Shown here: positions 25,201 through 32,809 of the stretch, in pieces
Numbering within the stretch: position 1 is the first letter of the stretch
How the letters are laid out: every line of letters begins with the position of its first letter
Origin: Tenacibaculum sp.
GTDB lineage: Bacteria; Bacteroidota; Bacteroidia; Flavobacteriales; Flavobacteriaceae
NCBI GenBank assembly: GCA_022448525.1
Contig: JAKVCX010000009.1
Location: 157,466-221,465 of the forward strand
Length of the DNA: 64,000 nt
Direction of reading: 5' to 3'
Program-made: the position numbers and the translations under genes
Notes under the pieces: model-generated
What the model saw: only the letters and a program-made list of their open reading frames with translations
Databases searched by the model: none
What the model was told of the DNA's origin: nothing

Positions 25201-25872
25201 CCTAATGATATTAGAGTTTTAGAAGGAGATGAGATTTTGATTTCTGAGATAGATGACTATTTGCATTATATCATTCGTTTTCAAAATACTGGAAATGCTG
25301 ACGCAATAAATGTAAAAGTAAATCATATTTTAGATGAAAAACTAGATTGGAAAACAATGCAACTAGAAAGTCTAAGTCACAGTGGAGTAGTGGAAGTTAT
25401 TGGAGAAAGAAATGTAAATTTTGTGTTCGATAATATTTACTTACCAGATAGTACTTCAGATGAACCTAATTCGCATGGGTACATTGCGTTCAAAATCAAA
25501 CCCAAAAATGATGTGGTTGTAGGTAATATAATTAATGGAGTTGCTGATATTTATTTCGATTTTAATCCTGCGATAACTACTAATACAGTTGGTACAGAAA
25601 TAAAAGAACCTACTTTATCTGTAAGTGATATAGAGAAGAAAAGCACAATTCTTTTTCCAAATCCATCAAAAGATTTATTACATATTCAAAGTGATAATAG
25701 GATAAAATCTTTTGTGGTTTTTGATACAAATGGAAGAACTGTTTCATCGGGTAAAAATATTGATGAAACAAACAAATTTAACCTTGATGTTAAAGGGTTG
25801 GCGAAAGGAGTTTATATTTTGCAGGTTACTTCGGATAACATAAAACAGTCATTTAAATTCATAAAAGAATAG
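22282..25872 (+). CDS. Large FG-GAP/VCBS-repeat surface protein with T9SS sorting domain
   Basis: A 1196-residue protein with signal peptide (about 1-20, ending LTSQ). About a dozen FG-GAP repeats run to about residue 750. Each has a calcium-type D-x-D-x-D-x-D loop such as DIDGDNDLD and a WYEN-x-DG-x-G-x-F strand, so a seven-bladed propeller fold (probably two) is expected. A domain around 970-1110 (SYDPNDIRVLEG onwards) matches the DUF7619-type repeat domain. The C terminus (about 1120-1196), with LFPNPSKDLLHI and GVYILQVT, is a type A T9SS sorting domain, so the protein should be exported across the outer membrane and anchored or released. It is a single gene upstream of yifB. Likely adhesin-like or matrix protein; ligand unknown. 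Confidence 0.93.
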   Translation: MKLKKLLFAFIVFFSTQLTSQIGFQETIITGESYATRWPKEMITADIDGDNDLDIIVSGSGLKWYENIDGKGHFGEANLIQEGSSSDSFLKIADLDNDNDVDIVHSIGNKIKIFKNVDGFGNFQLIQTLEYGTNYKPGLIAVNDINVDGDKDIVLYYRYDSWPYEGRLLWLENDGTGNFVDSENIIHTFSEQVSVLAMGDVNGDQLDDIVVGYSGEKEIACLKNSGTNGGFESIVEFTTAYQSLNRIFLGDLDGDKDLDIATMSKNDEQIQWYENKDGLGDFGNEAVLFTGIDSPKYMSFSDLNGDELIDVVYTSGNEIKTHLNLGSGNFGNQIQITNKAYDARTVIVADLDGDSKNDILSASYEDDKVAWYRNVDNSGSFSNQLVIGRRAEFPFAVYPADFDGDGDIDLLTNSQHDAKLSWVENVNGKGFYSTQHIVTENPGTGNSTPYTYPIDVDGDNDIDIAVSHKGILKWYENTDGLGTFDVEHIINDQGSGATIIRAGDIDDDGDTDLIFGFYSANKIFWHENVNGVFGPERVIRSGGSSGSITSLEIADFNGDDKLDVIGSSFNTGMFLYYNSDGLGNFQKQQMSTFDSMKAIYPSDIDGDGDNDIVGVDNNGGGSFVAVAWYENDNGVFNKQHDISKLSIHGESIHSVDLDNDGDMDVLTASGHSNTSGKLSWYENIDGKGNFAERQIIHELFNNSIARYVNAADVDNDGDKDVLVTYGYFSNSRESKVSVFKNLGENRGNFITGLVRLDENNDGCDGTDLPMSSFMISSISDSDSFATFPQKKNGFYNMALSEGTFTTRIENLPNYFTSSPVSKESDFTGFNTTEELNFCIQKVNEINDLNIAVYPSINEPRPGFDTTYKIVFKNFGSTTLSGDINFEFNNSKMQFLTASEAIKSQTENTLTFSFDAIKPFETRIINLNFNVFAPPVTNIGDILTTKVSLVIPVTDATEKDNQFELNQIVIGSYDPNDIRVLEGDEILISEIDDYLHYIIRFQNTGNADAINVKVNHILDEKLDWKTMQLESLSHSGVVEVIGERNVNFVFDNIYLPDSTSDEPNSHGYIAFKIKPKNDVVVGNIINGVADIYFDFNPAITTNTVGTEIKEPTLSVSDIEKKSTILFPNPSKDLLHIQSDNRIKSFVVFDTNGRTVSSGKNIDETNKFNLDVKGLAKGVYILQVTSDNIKQSFKFIKE

Positions 25873-25979
25873 GATAGGTTTTCTCATAGTTAGTGTTTGA
25901 TTTAAAAGAAAAATTAAAATTGATTTTGTCTGTTAAGTCAAAAACTATTTACTTAGCATAAAATTGCTAAAAGAAAAAT

Positions 25980-27515
25980 ATGCTAGTTAAAGTTCATGGC
26001 TCGGCCGTTTTCGGTGTCGAGGCAATTACCATTACCGTTGAAGTAAATATTGATAAAGGAATCGGATATCATTTAGTTGGATTACCCGATAATGCTGTAC
26101 GTGAAAGTTCCTATCGAATTTCTGCAGCCTTAGCTAATGTCAATTACAAATTACCAGGAAAAAAGATAATCATAAATATGGCGCCTGCTGATATCAGAAA
26201 AGAAGGAGCAGCTTATGATTTGACAATTGCGATGGGAATTTTAGGAGCTTCTGGACAAATAAAATCAGAAAAAATTGATGAATACGTTATCATGGGAGAA
26301 CTTTCTCTTGATGGTAATTTACAACCTATAAAAGGAGCATTGCCAATTGCAATTAAAGCCAAGGAAGAAGGATTTAAGTATTTAATTTTACCAAAGGATA
26401 ACGTAAAAGAGGCTGCTATAGTTGATGGTTTAACTGTTTTTGGAGTTGAAAATATTAAAGAAGTAATCCATCATTTTAATGAAGATGCATTTTTAACCGA
26501 AACAAAAATTGATGCTTTTGATGTTTTTAATTCCAACAATAATGAATTAGATTTTGACTTTGCAGATGTAAAAGGACAAGAATCGATTAAGAGATGTATG
26601 GAAATTGCTGCTGCAGGAGGACATAATATTATTCTTATTGGACCACCGGGAGCGGGGAAAACAATGTTAGCAAAACGATTACCATCCATTTTGCCACCAA
26701 TGACACTAGAAGAAGCTCTTGAAACAACAAAAATTCACTCTGTTATTGGAAAGGTAAAAGATTCAGGGGTTTTATATCAACGACCGTTTCGTTCTCCGCA
26801 TCATACAACTTCTGATGTTGCTTTAGTAGGTGGTGGACAATATCCACAACCAGGAGAAATATCATTAGCACATAATGGCGTTTTATTTTTAGATGAATTA
26901 CCCGAGTTTAAGCGATCGGTTTTAGAAGTAATGCGTCAGCCATTGGAAGACAGAGAAGTCACTATCTCTAGAGCAAAATTTACAATTACCTATCCTAGCA
27001 GTTTTATGTTAGTTGCGAGTATGAATCCAAGTCCTTCTGGGTTTTTTAACGATGAAAATAATCAGTTTTTATCTTCTCCAGCGGAAATGCAAAGATATAT
27101 GAGTAAAATTTCTGGACCCTTGTTAGATAGAATAGATATTCATATTGAAGTAACACCAGTTCCTTTCGAAAAATTATCAGAAGAAAGTAAAGGTGAAAGC
27201 AGTATTACAATTCGTGAGAGAGTTATAAAAGCGAGGTTAATTCAATCAGCGCGATTTAAAGAATTTGAAAATATTCATTACAACGCTCAGATGACTGTGA
27301 AACAAATTCGTGAGTTTTGTAAATTATCTGAGGAAAGTAAATCCTTGTTAAAAAATGCTATGGAAAAATTGAATTTATCCGCAAGAGCTTACGATCGAAT
27401 TTTAAAAGTTAGCCGAACAATCGCAGATTTAGATAACTCTATACAAGTGAATACATCTCATATTGCAGAAGCAATACAATATAGAAGCTTAGATAGAGAA
27501 GGTTGGCTAGGATAA
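25980..27515 (+). CDS. YifB/ComM-family Mg-chelatase-like AAA ATPase
   Basis: A 511-residue protein of the usual length for the YifB/ComM family. It has an N-terminal chelatase-like (ChlI) domain (about 1-170) and an AAA domain with Walker A GPPGAGKT at 221-228 and Walker B VLFLDELPEF near 299. The Mg-chelatase C-terminal region ends at RSLDREGWLG. In naturally competent bacteria the homologue ComM is a helicase that promotes branch migration during DNA uptake recombination; most Bacteroidota carry the gene. The stop codon lies 2 bases from the stop of the opposite-strand gene at 27518, with no terminator between, so the 3' ends of the two transcripts should overlap. Confidence 0.95.
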   Translation: MLVKVHGSAVFGVEAITITVEVNIDKGIGYHLVGLPDNAVRESSYRISAALANVNYKLPGKKIIINMAPADIRKEGAAYDLTIAMGILGASGQIKSEKIDEYVIMGELSLDGNLQPIKGALPIAIKAKEEGFKYLILPKDNVKEAAIVDGLTVFGVENIKEVIHHFNEDAFLTETKIDAFDVFNSNNNELDFDFADVKGQESIKRCMEIAAAGGHNIILIGPPGAGKTMLAKRLPSILPPMTLEEALETTKIHSVIGKVKDSGVLYQRPFRSPHHTTSDVALVGGGQYPQPGEISLAHNGVLFLDELPEFKRSVLEVMRQPLEDREVTISRAKFTITYPSSFMLVASMNPSPSGFFNDENNQFLSSPAEMQRYMSKISGPLLDRIDIHIEVTPVPFEKLSEESKGESSITIRERVIKARLIQSARFKEFENIHYNAQMTVKQIREFCKLSEESKSLLKNAMEKLNLSARAYDRILKVSRTIADLDNSIQVNTSHIAEAIQYRSLDREGWLG

Positions 27516-27517
27516 TA

Positions 27518-28936
27518 TTATATATTGTTGAAATAAATGTAGTTTTCTTTTATTTCTTTCTTTTCAACTATTATTAGCTCTTCATCTAAAGAAGTGTATT
27601 TTGAAATAGAATAAGAAATAGAACTGTTTTTATCATGTGCAAATCGAATTGATTTTAAGGGCAAATCATCATTACTTGAAAAGGTTAACGTTTTTGTTTT
27701 TTGTTTTTCTTGCTGAAAATAATGTAGGTTAAATTTAACTTTTGTGATGGATTCATCTTCAAAAATGGTTGGATTCATTTCAATATCAATAATTTCGTTT
27801 TTGATGTTTTGCTCATTTTGTGACGAAGTGATATCGATAATTGAATTGCATTCTGGTTTATAAATCCATTCTGATATAGATCGATCTCCATTTTTAGTTA
27901 TTTCAGTAATACGATAGCGCATAGGAGCGTTCATGTTAACAGCATAAGGAAAGTTAATTGACTGACTATATAAATCTGAATACTTTTTTCTGAATTTAGT
28001 TTTGATTTTGATTTTCTTATCATTGGAAACACTTGTCGCTTCTATTTCAATAGTTTTCATATATAATTCTGGACGTAAATTTTCCTTGAAGTCATAACAT
28101 TTCACTTCAATAGCTGCATAAGTTGGAGGTATTTCTTCATTTAAATCAACTTGTTTAATAATGTCGGGATACTTTTTAGTGTTTACATTTATGGTCAATG
28201 TATTACTTTTAATAACTCGATTTTGAATGTTTTTAGAGGTATCATTTAAACTGTCTTTTTCAAATTTCTCAACTAATTCTTTTGACCCAGTTATTTGTTC
28301 GTTATTAACTGAAACATTCGAATGATAAACATAGTTTAGATTAATACCCAGTAAATTATCTTTTAATTGTTGATTTAATAATTGTGATTCATATTGATTC
28401 AAACGAATTGTATATGTCCTTTTGGTCCAAAACGAATTCGAACTACTAAAGCCTGATTTATCATTAGCTTCTAAAACTCCTTCATTTTCAATTGGCTCAT
28501 GTCTTTTCTGATTGTTTTTTTCAACAGGAATAATTAGCCTTGTATTAATGTGCGAAATAGGTAGAGGTTTAAGAGTATACCTTCCATATTTCTTTAAAGC
28601 TGACTTTATGTTTTTGAGTTTTTCAGATGGAATTTTTTGCATTGTTACTCCAAATTGAACAATACTCATAAATTTCTTTTCTCCACTATCGCTGGAGCAT
28701 TTCGTTCCTGTGTAACGAAGATCTAAAAAGTTGAAATCTGGCTCTCCATTAGCTGTGGTATTCAGGATTAAATCACCAGGCTCATAATAAAACAATAGAG
28801 GATCGGCGGTATCACGAAAAATTGCTACACCATCAATTATCTGTTTTGAGCTGAAATCAACTTGTGCAAATAGTTGAAAAGTATTAGCTATGAAAACAAA
28901 ATTAAATATGTTTACTAAAAACTTACCGATCCTCAT
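27518..28936 (-). CDS. Exported protein, last member of the unrecognised paralogue cluster (H)
   Basis: A 472-residue protein with a signal peptide (about 1-24, ending LFAQ). I do not recognise a named family. It shares landmarks with the other cluster proteins: an aromatic-rich FYYEPGDL, a strand PDFNFLDLRYTG and a helix PSEKLKNIKSALKKYG. It also has the box YESQLLNQQLKDNLLGINLNY, which corresponds to the LLxE[ST] box of the relatives, and a C-terminal beta region. It is the most divergent member. It is the last gene of a same-strand block, 29 bases after the repeat-containing gene, ending almost at yifB. Function unknown. Confidence 0.7.
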   Translation of the reverse strand: MRIGKFLVNIFNFVFIANTFQLFAQVDFSSKQIIDGVAIFRDTADPLLFYYEPGDLILNTTANGEPDFNFLDLRYTGTKCSSDSGEKKFMSIVQFGVTMQKIPSEKLKNIKSALKKYGRYTLKPLPISHINTRLIIPVEKNNQKRHEPIENEGVLEANDKSGFSSSNSFWTKRTYTIRLNQYESQLLNQQLKDNLLGINLNYVYHSNVSVNNEQITGSKELVEKFEKDSLNDTSKNIQNRVIKSNTLTINVNTKKYPDIIKQVDLNEEIPPTYAAIEVKCYDFKENLRPELYMKTIEIEATSVSNDKKIKIKTKFRKKYSDLYSQSINFPYAVNMNAPMRYRITEITKNGDRSISEWIYKPECNSIIDITSSQNEQNIKNEIIDIEMNPTIFEDESITKVKFNLHYFQQEKQKTKTLTFSSNDDLPLKSIRFAHDKNSSISYSISKYTSLDEELIIVEKKEIKENYIYFNNI

Positions 28937-28965
28937 GATTGTTTATCTTTTAATGAAAATTTAGT

Positions 28966-31317
28966 TTATTCTTCGTCTTCTTTAGGAGTATCTTCTTTCT
29001 CCTTTTTACCTAGAATATCATCTAATAATTCTTTCCCTTTTTCAATCAAATCATCTTTATGATCAGAGAGAAGAGAGTCTTTTAGTTTTTCTAGTTCAGA
29101 TTTTTCTTTATGGTCGTATAATTTTTTAATCTGGCTTTCACCAATAACCAATAAACTTGAATTACTCGTTTCCCATTTACTCGTTTTAACCTCTCCATCT
29201 TTCATAATGGTTATAAGTTGATAACTGTAAGAAAGTTCTTTGTTTTCAGGAACAAATAATTGAATTCCTTCGAATTCTTGATCGTCTTCTTTGATACTAA
29301 ATGCAGGAAAAGTAATTTCATTAATTCCATTCGGATCTGCTTGGATAGACTTGATTATAAGTTTCATTGAATGGGCATTAGAATACGATAATGCATTCAG
29401 TATTTGAACACTTAGATTAGTAATTTCATTATGAGAAGTACCTGTAATTATTTTCTTTTTTACAGTCTGATTACATGAATTACAATCTTTGTTTAAAGCA
29501 TAATCCAACCATAAATTAACGATGTTGTTTTTACTTGTTAATTTATTTCTTACACTCTCAGAAATATGTAATGTTTCACCTGTTGCTATTTCTTCACTTT
29601 CTAAATCAAGAGTTTCAAAATAGTTACGACTTCCTTGTTTTCTTAACACAACTATACTCTTCGGAACAATTGGATAGTCAATAGGATTAACCCAGTTTTC
29701 AAGAAGTTCGTTCGTGTTTGAAAATTCAATTTTACCAAAAGTTAAAGGAGAATTTACTTCTAGATTCACAGGAACATTAATCACTGTAGTTTCATCTCCA
29801 TATGGTCTAAATTCTAAATTAATATTTACTCCAATATTGTTTAACATAGCACCTACAAAATCGTCTATGTTACTATCCATTCTCCAATCTAGTATGATAG
29901 GTTTATGATAATCTGAAGGAATACTTGTGTTAATACTTTCAGGTTTTACATTAAAATTTGTTAATGTTGCTCCGAAATCTACTTTAGGAACATCTCTTAA
30001 ATCCATTGGCATTAACTTTACTGGTTTTCTAAGTTTACTTGCTAATAGTTTTTCTGCTAATTTGATGTCTTCACTACTTACTTGTGGAGTTAACTCCGCA
30101 TTAACTAATACACTACCTCTAGTTCCTTCTGCTGACATGTAATAAATGTTGAAAGCATATTCATTGGTTTCTTTATTCCACATTAAGGTGTACTCAGATG
30201 GGAAATAATAATAGACATTAGAGTTGCTATTTTGATCTTTATAAATCTTACGGAATACATTCAGTTTTTCTATAAATGAAACGTAAGAGTCCCCATCTAA
30301 GAGAGTTTCAATATCTTCATATTTAGTAATGTCCGGACCTTTTCTTTCTTTGTTGTTTGAGGTGCTCGTACCTGTCGTTCTAATTGGAATATATTTTACC
30401 AATCCAATGTTTTTTAAACCCTTACTGTCAATTTTAGCAGGTTTTGTATCAGTTTTTACTAAAACAGGAGGCTTGGTAATTATCGGAAATGTTCTTTTGT
30501 TAGAAGAAAGAGATAAAATATTATAGGCTTCGTTTCCTTTTAGTTGACTTCTATTTTCATTGTAAACGGACCATTTGTTATTACTGTACCAAACACCAAT
30601 CGGATTTTTAAAATTCTTAATTGAAGTTTGAGAATTAAATGTCGCAAAAACTAAAGATTTATCTTTTTTGTTTGTTTTAGCATTATTTATATAAGTAATA
30701 TGTCCCTTTTTATTCAAACTATTAACCTTGTGTTTGAATATATTAGAGTTTACTAAAATATTAAACTGAGCTCCTTTAGGTATCGTTTTGCCATCGGTAT
30801 TAAAAATATTCCATTGTTTCTTTGAAGTAGAATAGTAAACACCAATTGGACTTTTGTTATATGGCCCTCTAGAACCCCAATTTGGAGTTGCTAAAAATGT
30901 AGCATTCGGGTTTCTATTAAGTTTTGGATGTGAAACAACTACTGATTTTGTGTTAGCTTTTGCTTTCACAATAAAAGCATTGTTTGATTTGTTCGTTACC
31001 AATACATTGAACTTAGTATTTGCTTTTATAGGAGTTCTATCCTGATTAAAAACAGTCCATTTTTTTCCATTGTACCAAACACCCACAGCTTTTGTTTGAT
31101 AAGGTCCTAGTTTTCCATAATCGTGAGTTACAATAAGAATCTTATCTTTCTTTCCATTAGAACTGCTATGGTTTATGGACGATATATGTTGTTTCGTGTT
31201 CGATGAGCTGACTGTATGTTTAAATACAGTTTGAGCTTTTACCATTGTTACACTTATTAGTAATGCAACTAAAAAGCTTAGATGTAACAATGATTTTTTG
31301 TCAAAGTAGGTTTTCAT
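28966..31317 (-). CDS. Exported protein with three N-terminal repeats plus cluster-family module (G)
   Basis: A 783-residue protein with a signal peptide (about 1-29, ending VKAQ). Three repeats of about 75 residues follow (31-108, 112-190, 192-270). Each is built around GPYxxKxxGVWY, a W[TSN][VI][FY]N[QET] strand and an FN[VI]L end; from memory they resemble DUF7452-type repeats. A proline-rich spacer then leads to a module from about 360 (VYYYFPSEYTLMW, AFNIYYM) that resembles the other cluster proteins. It includes a cysteine pair (CNSC) and ends in a charged, lysine/glutamate-rich tail. The repeats suggest binding to a surface or ligand. It lies 18 bases after the double-protease gene, so both are probably made together. 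Confidence 0.78.
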   Translation of the reverse strand: MKTYFDKKSLLHLSFLVALLISVTMVKAQTVFKHTVSSSNTKQHISSINHSSSNGKKDKILIVTHDYGKLGPYQTKAVGVWYNGKKWTVFNQDRTPIKANTKFNVLVTNKSNNAFIVKAKANTKSVVVSHPKLNRNPNATFLATPNWGSRGPYNKSPIGVYYSTSKKQWNIFNTDGKTIPKGAQFNILVNSNIFKHKVNSLNKKGHITYINNAKTNKKDKSLVFATFNSQTSIKNFKNPIGVWYSNNKWSVYNENRSQLKGNEAYNILSLSSNKRTFPIITKPPVLVKTDTKPAKIDSKGLKNIGLVKYIPIRTTGTSTSNNKERKGPDITKYEDIETLLDGDSYVSFIEKLNVFRKIYKDQNSNSNVYYYFPSEYTLMWNKETNEYAFNIYYMSAEGTRGSVLVNAELTPQVSSEDIKLAEKLLASKLRKPVKLMPMDLRDVPKVDFGATLTNFNVKPESINTSIPSDYHKPIILDWRMDSNIDDFVGAMLNNIGVNINLEFRPYGDETTVINVPVNLEVNSPLTFGKIEFSNTNELLENWVNPIDYPIVPKSIVVLRKQGSRNYFETLDLESEEIATGETLHISESVRNKLTSKNNIVNLWLDYALNKDCNSCNQTVKKKIITGTSHNEITNLSVQILNALSYSNAHSMKLIIKSIQADPNGINEITFPAFSIKEDDQEFEGIQLFVPENKELSYSYQLITIMKDGEVKTSKWETSNSSLLVIGESQIKKLYDHKEKSELEKLKDSLLSDHKDDLIEKGKELLDDILGKKEKEDTPKEDEE

Positions 31318-31335
31318 GATGTTTCATTTAAGTTT

Positions 31336-32790
31336 TTAGTAAGCAACATAAAAAGCACTTGGTTCGCTAAGTTCCCTGAAAGCCAATGTTTCTTGTCGAT
31401 TCACAAATTCTTGATAAGTTAATTCGTATACAGAACCTCTATTTGAACTTCTAAATCTTGTCATTCCTTGTTCCCATGGATCATAAATTTTTAGGATTGT
31501 TCCATTTGGTGTTCCATCACCTCTAATTCCTGCAACGACAACAACATGAGCTCCATCTTGTAAATCAGTGGCAACCCATAATGGTCCACCTTGTAATAAA
31601 GAAGCAAATCCTTCTACGGTATAACTTTGAGGATGATCATAATTGAATCCCCAAACACTAAACATTTCGGTATTATCTGGTGGAAGTCCATTATTGTAGA
31701 AATAAGTTCTCCAACCATTAATTCCTCTAGCAATATCTTCAGGACTGATACTCCTAACATTATCTCTCCATGCAACAATCATTGCTGCTGCGGTAGCCCA
31801 ACAGGAAACTCTAGAAGTTTGAGGGATTAATCTGATTGGATATGAAATATCAAAGCTACTATTTGAAGTTGAGGTACTTGTGCTGGTGTCGCTGGTTCCA
31901 GGGTCGTCGCTTGAAGCTGTACTTGTTGATGATGACGAACTACAAGCAGTAGGATAAATACCATTGATACTTGCAATATCCGTTGCACTCATTCTATTTC
32001 GTTGACCAATAGTAACACCACTTCTTTTCGGAACAATTGTGGTCATACGTCCACCTCCTGATTTAGGTTTACCAAAGGCAGTTGAACCATAATGCATAAT
32101 TGAACCATAATCATAATTTCCCATGTTTCTTCCTTCCGGCCAGAAACGATGATACCAACTTTGATTGTATTTTCTGAAGTTGTGAGACTTTCCTGATATA
32201 ATATTTGAACCATTAATAGTAACATATCGATCTCTATCATCTCTACTTTGCTCATGATAAAAACCTAAAGCATGCATCATTTCATGAACAGCACTTCCTC
32301 TTGTGTTTCCGCAACTGTCACCAATTTTAATTGTTTGTTTTCCTCCAACTTTCCCTAGTCTAGAAGAACCGCAAATTCCTGCTTGATATACAAATTCAAC
32401 ATAATCTGATTCTGTAGTTCTTGGAACTACACAAACATTAGTATTAGTATTGATATGATTAATAGCCCAAAGTATATCTGCTCGTTTTGGATGACCACTT
32501 GCAATTACATAAGGCATTTTAGAACCACTCCATCTAGTACTTGAAGAAGCTAAAGCAGCTCCACCACGACCTCCAGATTTTGGAAACACAATGTCTCCTT
32601 CGAATAGATACTCGTTATTAATTTCTGTTACTTTTATTGTAGTCTCTCCTGATGTGAATGGAAGAGTTACTCGAATTTCTTTATTGGTACCTGAAGTGTT
32701 GTTTGGGTACCCTTCTTGTGCTAAGGTTACTTGAGCTAAGAAACCGAATAGCATCGCTATTATTATTCTGATATATTTATTTGATTTCAT
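31336..32790 (-). CDS. Exported double protease: astacin (M12A) plus papain-fold AvrRpt2/C70-like domain (F)
   Basis: A 484-residue protein with signal peptide (about 1-24, ending TLAQ) and a propeptide-like region (25-85). The astacin domain (about 88-282) has the full zinc motif HEMMHALGFYHE (169-180, ligands H169, H173, H179, base E170) and the Met-turn SIMHY (230-234, Y234). A Ser/Thr-rich linker (283-312) leads to a papain-fold domain (about 315-484) resembling the C70/AvrRpt2 group: Q324, C330 in SCWATAAAM, H415 in GAHVVVV, D437 in IYDPW. All catalytic residues of both domains are present. Having metallo- and cysteine-protease domains in one exported chain is unusual. It sits inside the paralogue cluster, 19 bases after gene E. 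Confidence 0.92.
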   Translation of the reverse strand: MKSNKYIRIIIAMLFGFLAQVTLAQEGYPNNTSGTNKEIRVTLPFTSGETTIKVTEINNEYLFEGDIVFPKSGGRGGAALASSSTRWSGSKMPYVIASGHPKRADILWAINHINTNTNVCVVPRTTESDYVEFVYQAGICGSSRLGKVGGKQTIKIGDSCGNTRGSAVHEMMHALGFYHEQSRDDRDRYVTINGSNIISGKSHNFRKYNQSWYHRFWPEGRNMGNYDYGSIMHYGSTAFGKPKSGGGRMTTIVPKRSGVTIGQRNRMSATDIASINGIYPTACSSSSSTSTASSDDPGTSDTSTSTSTSNSSFDISYPIRLIPQTSRVSCWATAAAMIVAWRDNVRSISPEDIARGINGWRTYFYNNGLPPDNTEMFSVWGFNYDHPQSYTVEGFASLLQGGPLWVATDLQDGAHVVVVAGIRGDGTPNGTILKIYDPWEQGMTRFRSSNRGSVYELTYQEFVNRQETLAFRELSEPSAFYVAY

Positions 32791-32809
32791 GATTTCAATT
32801 TTTTAAATA

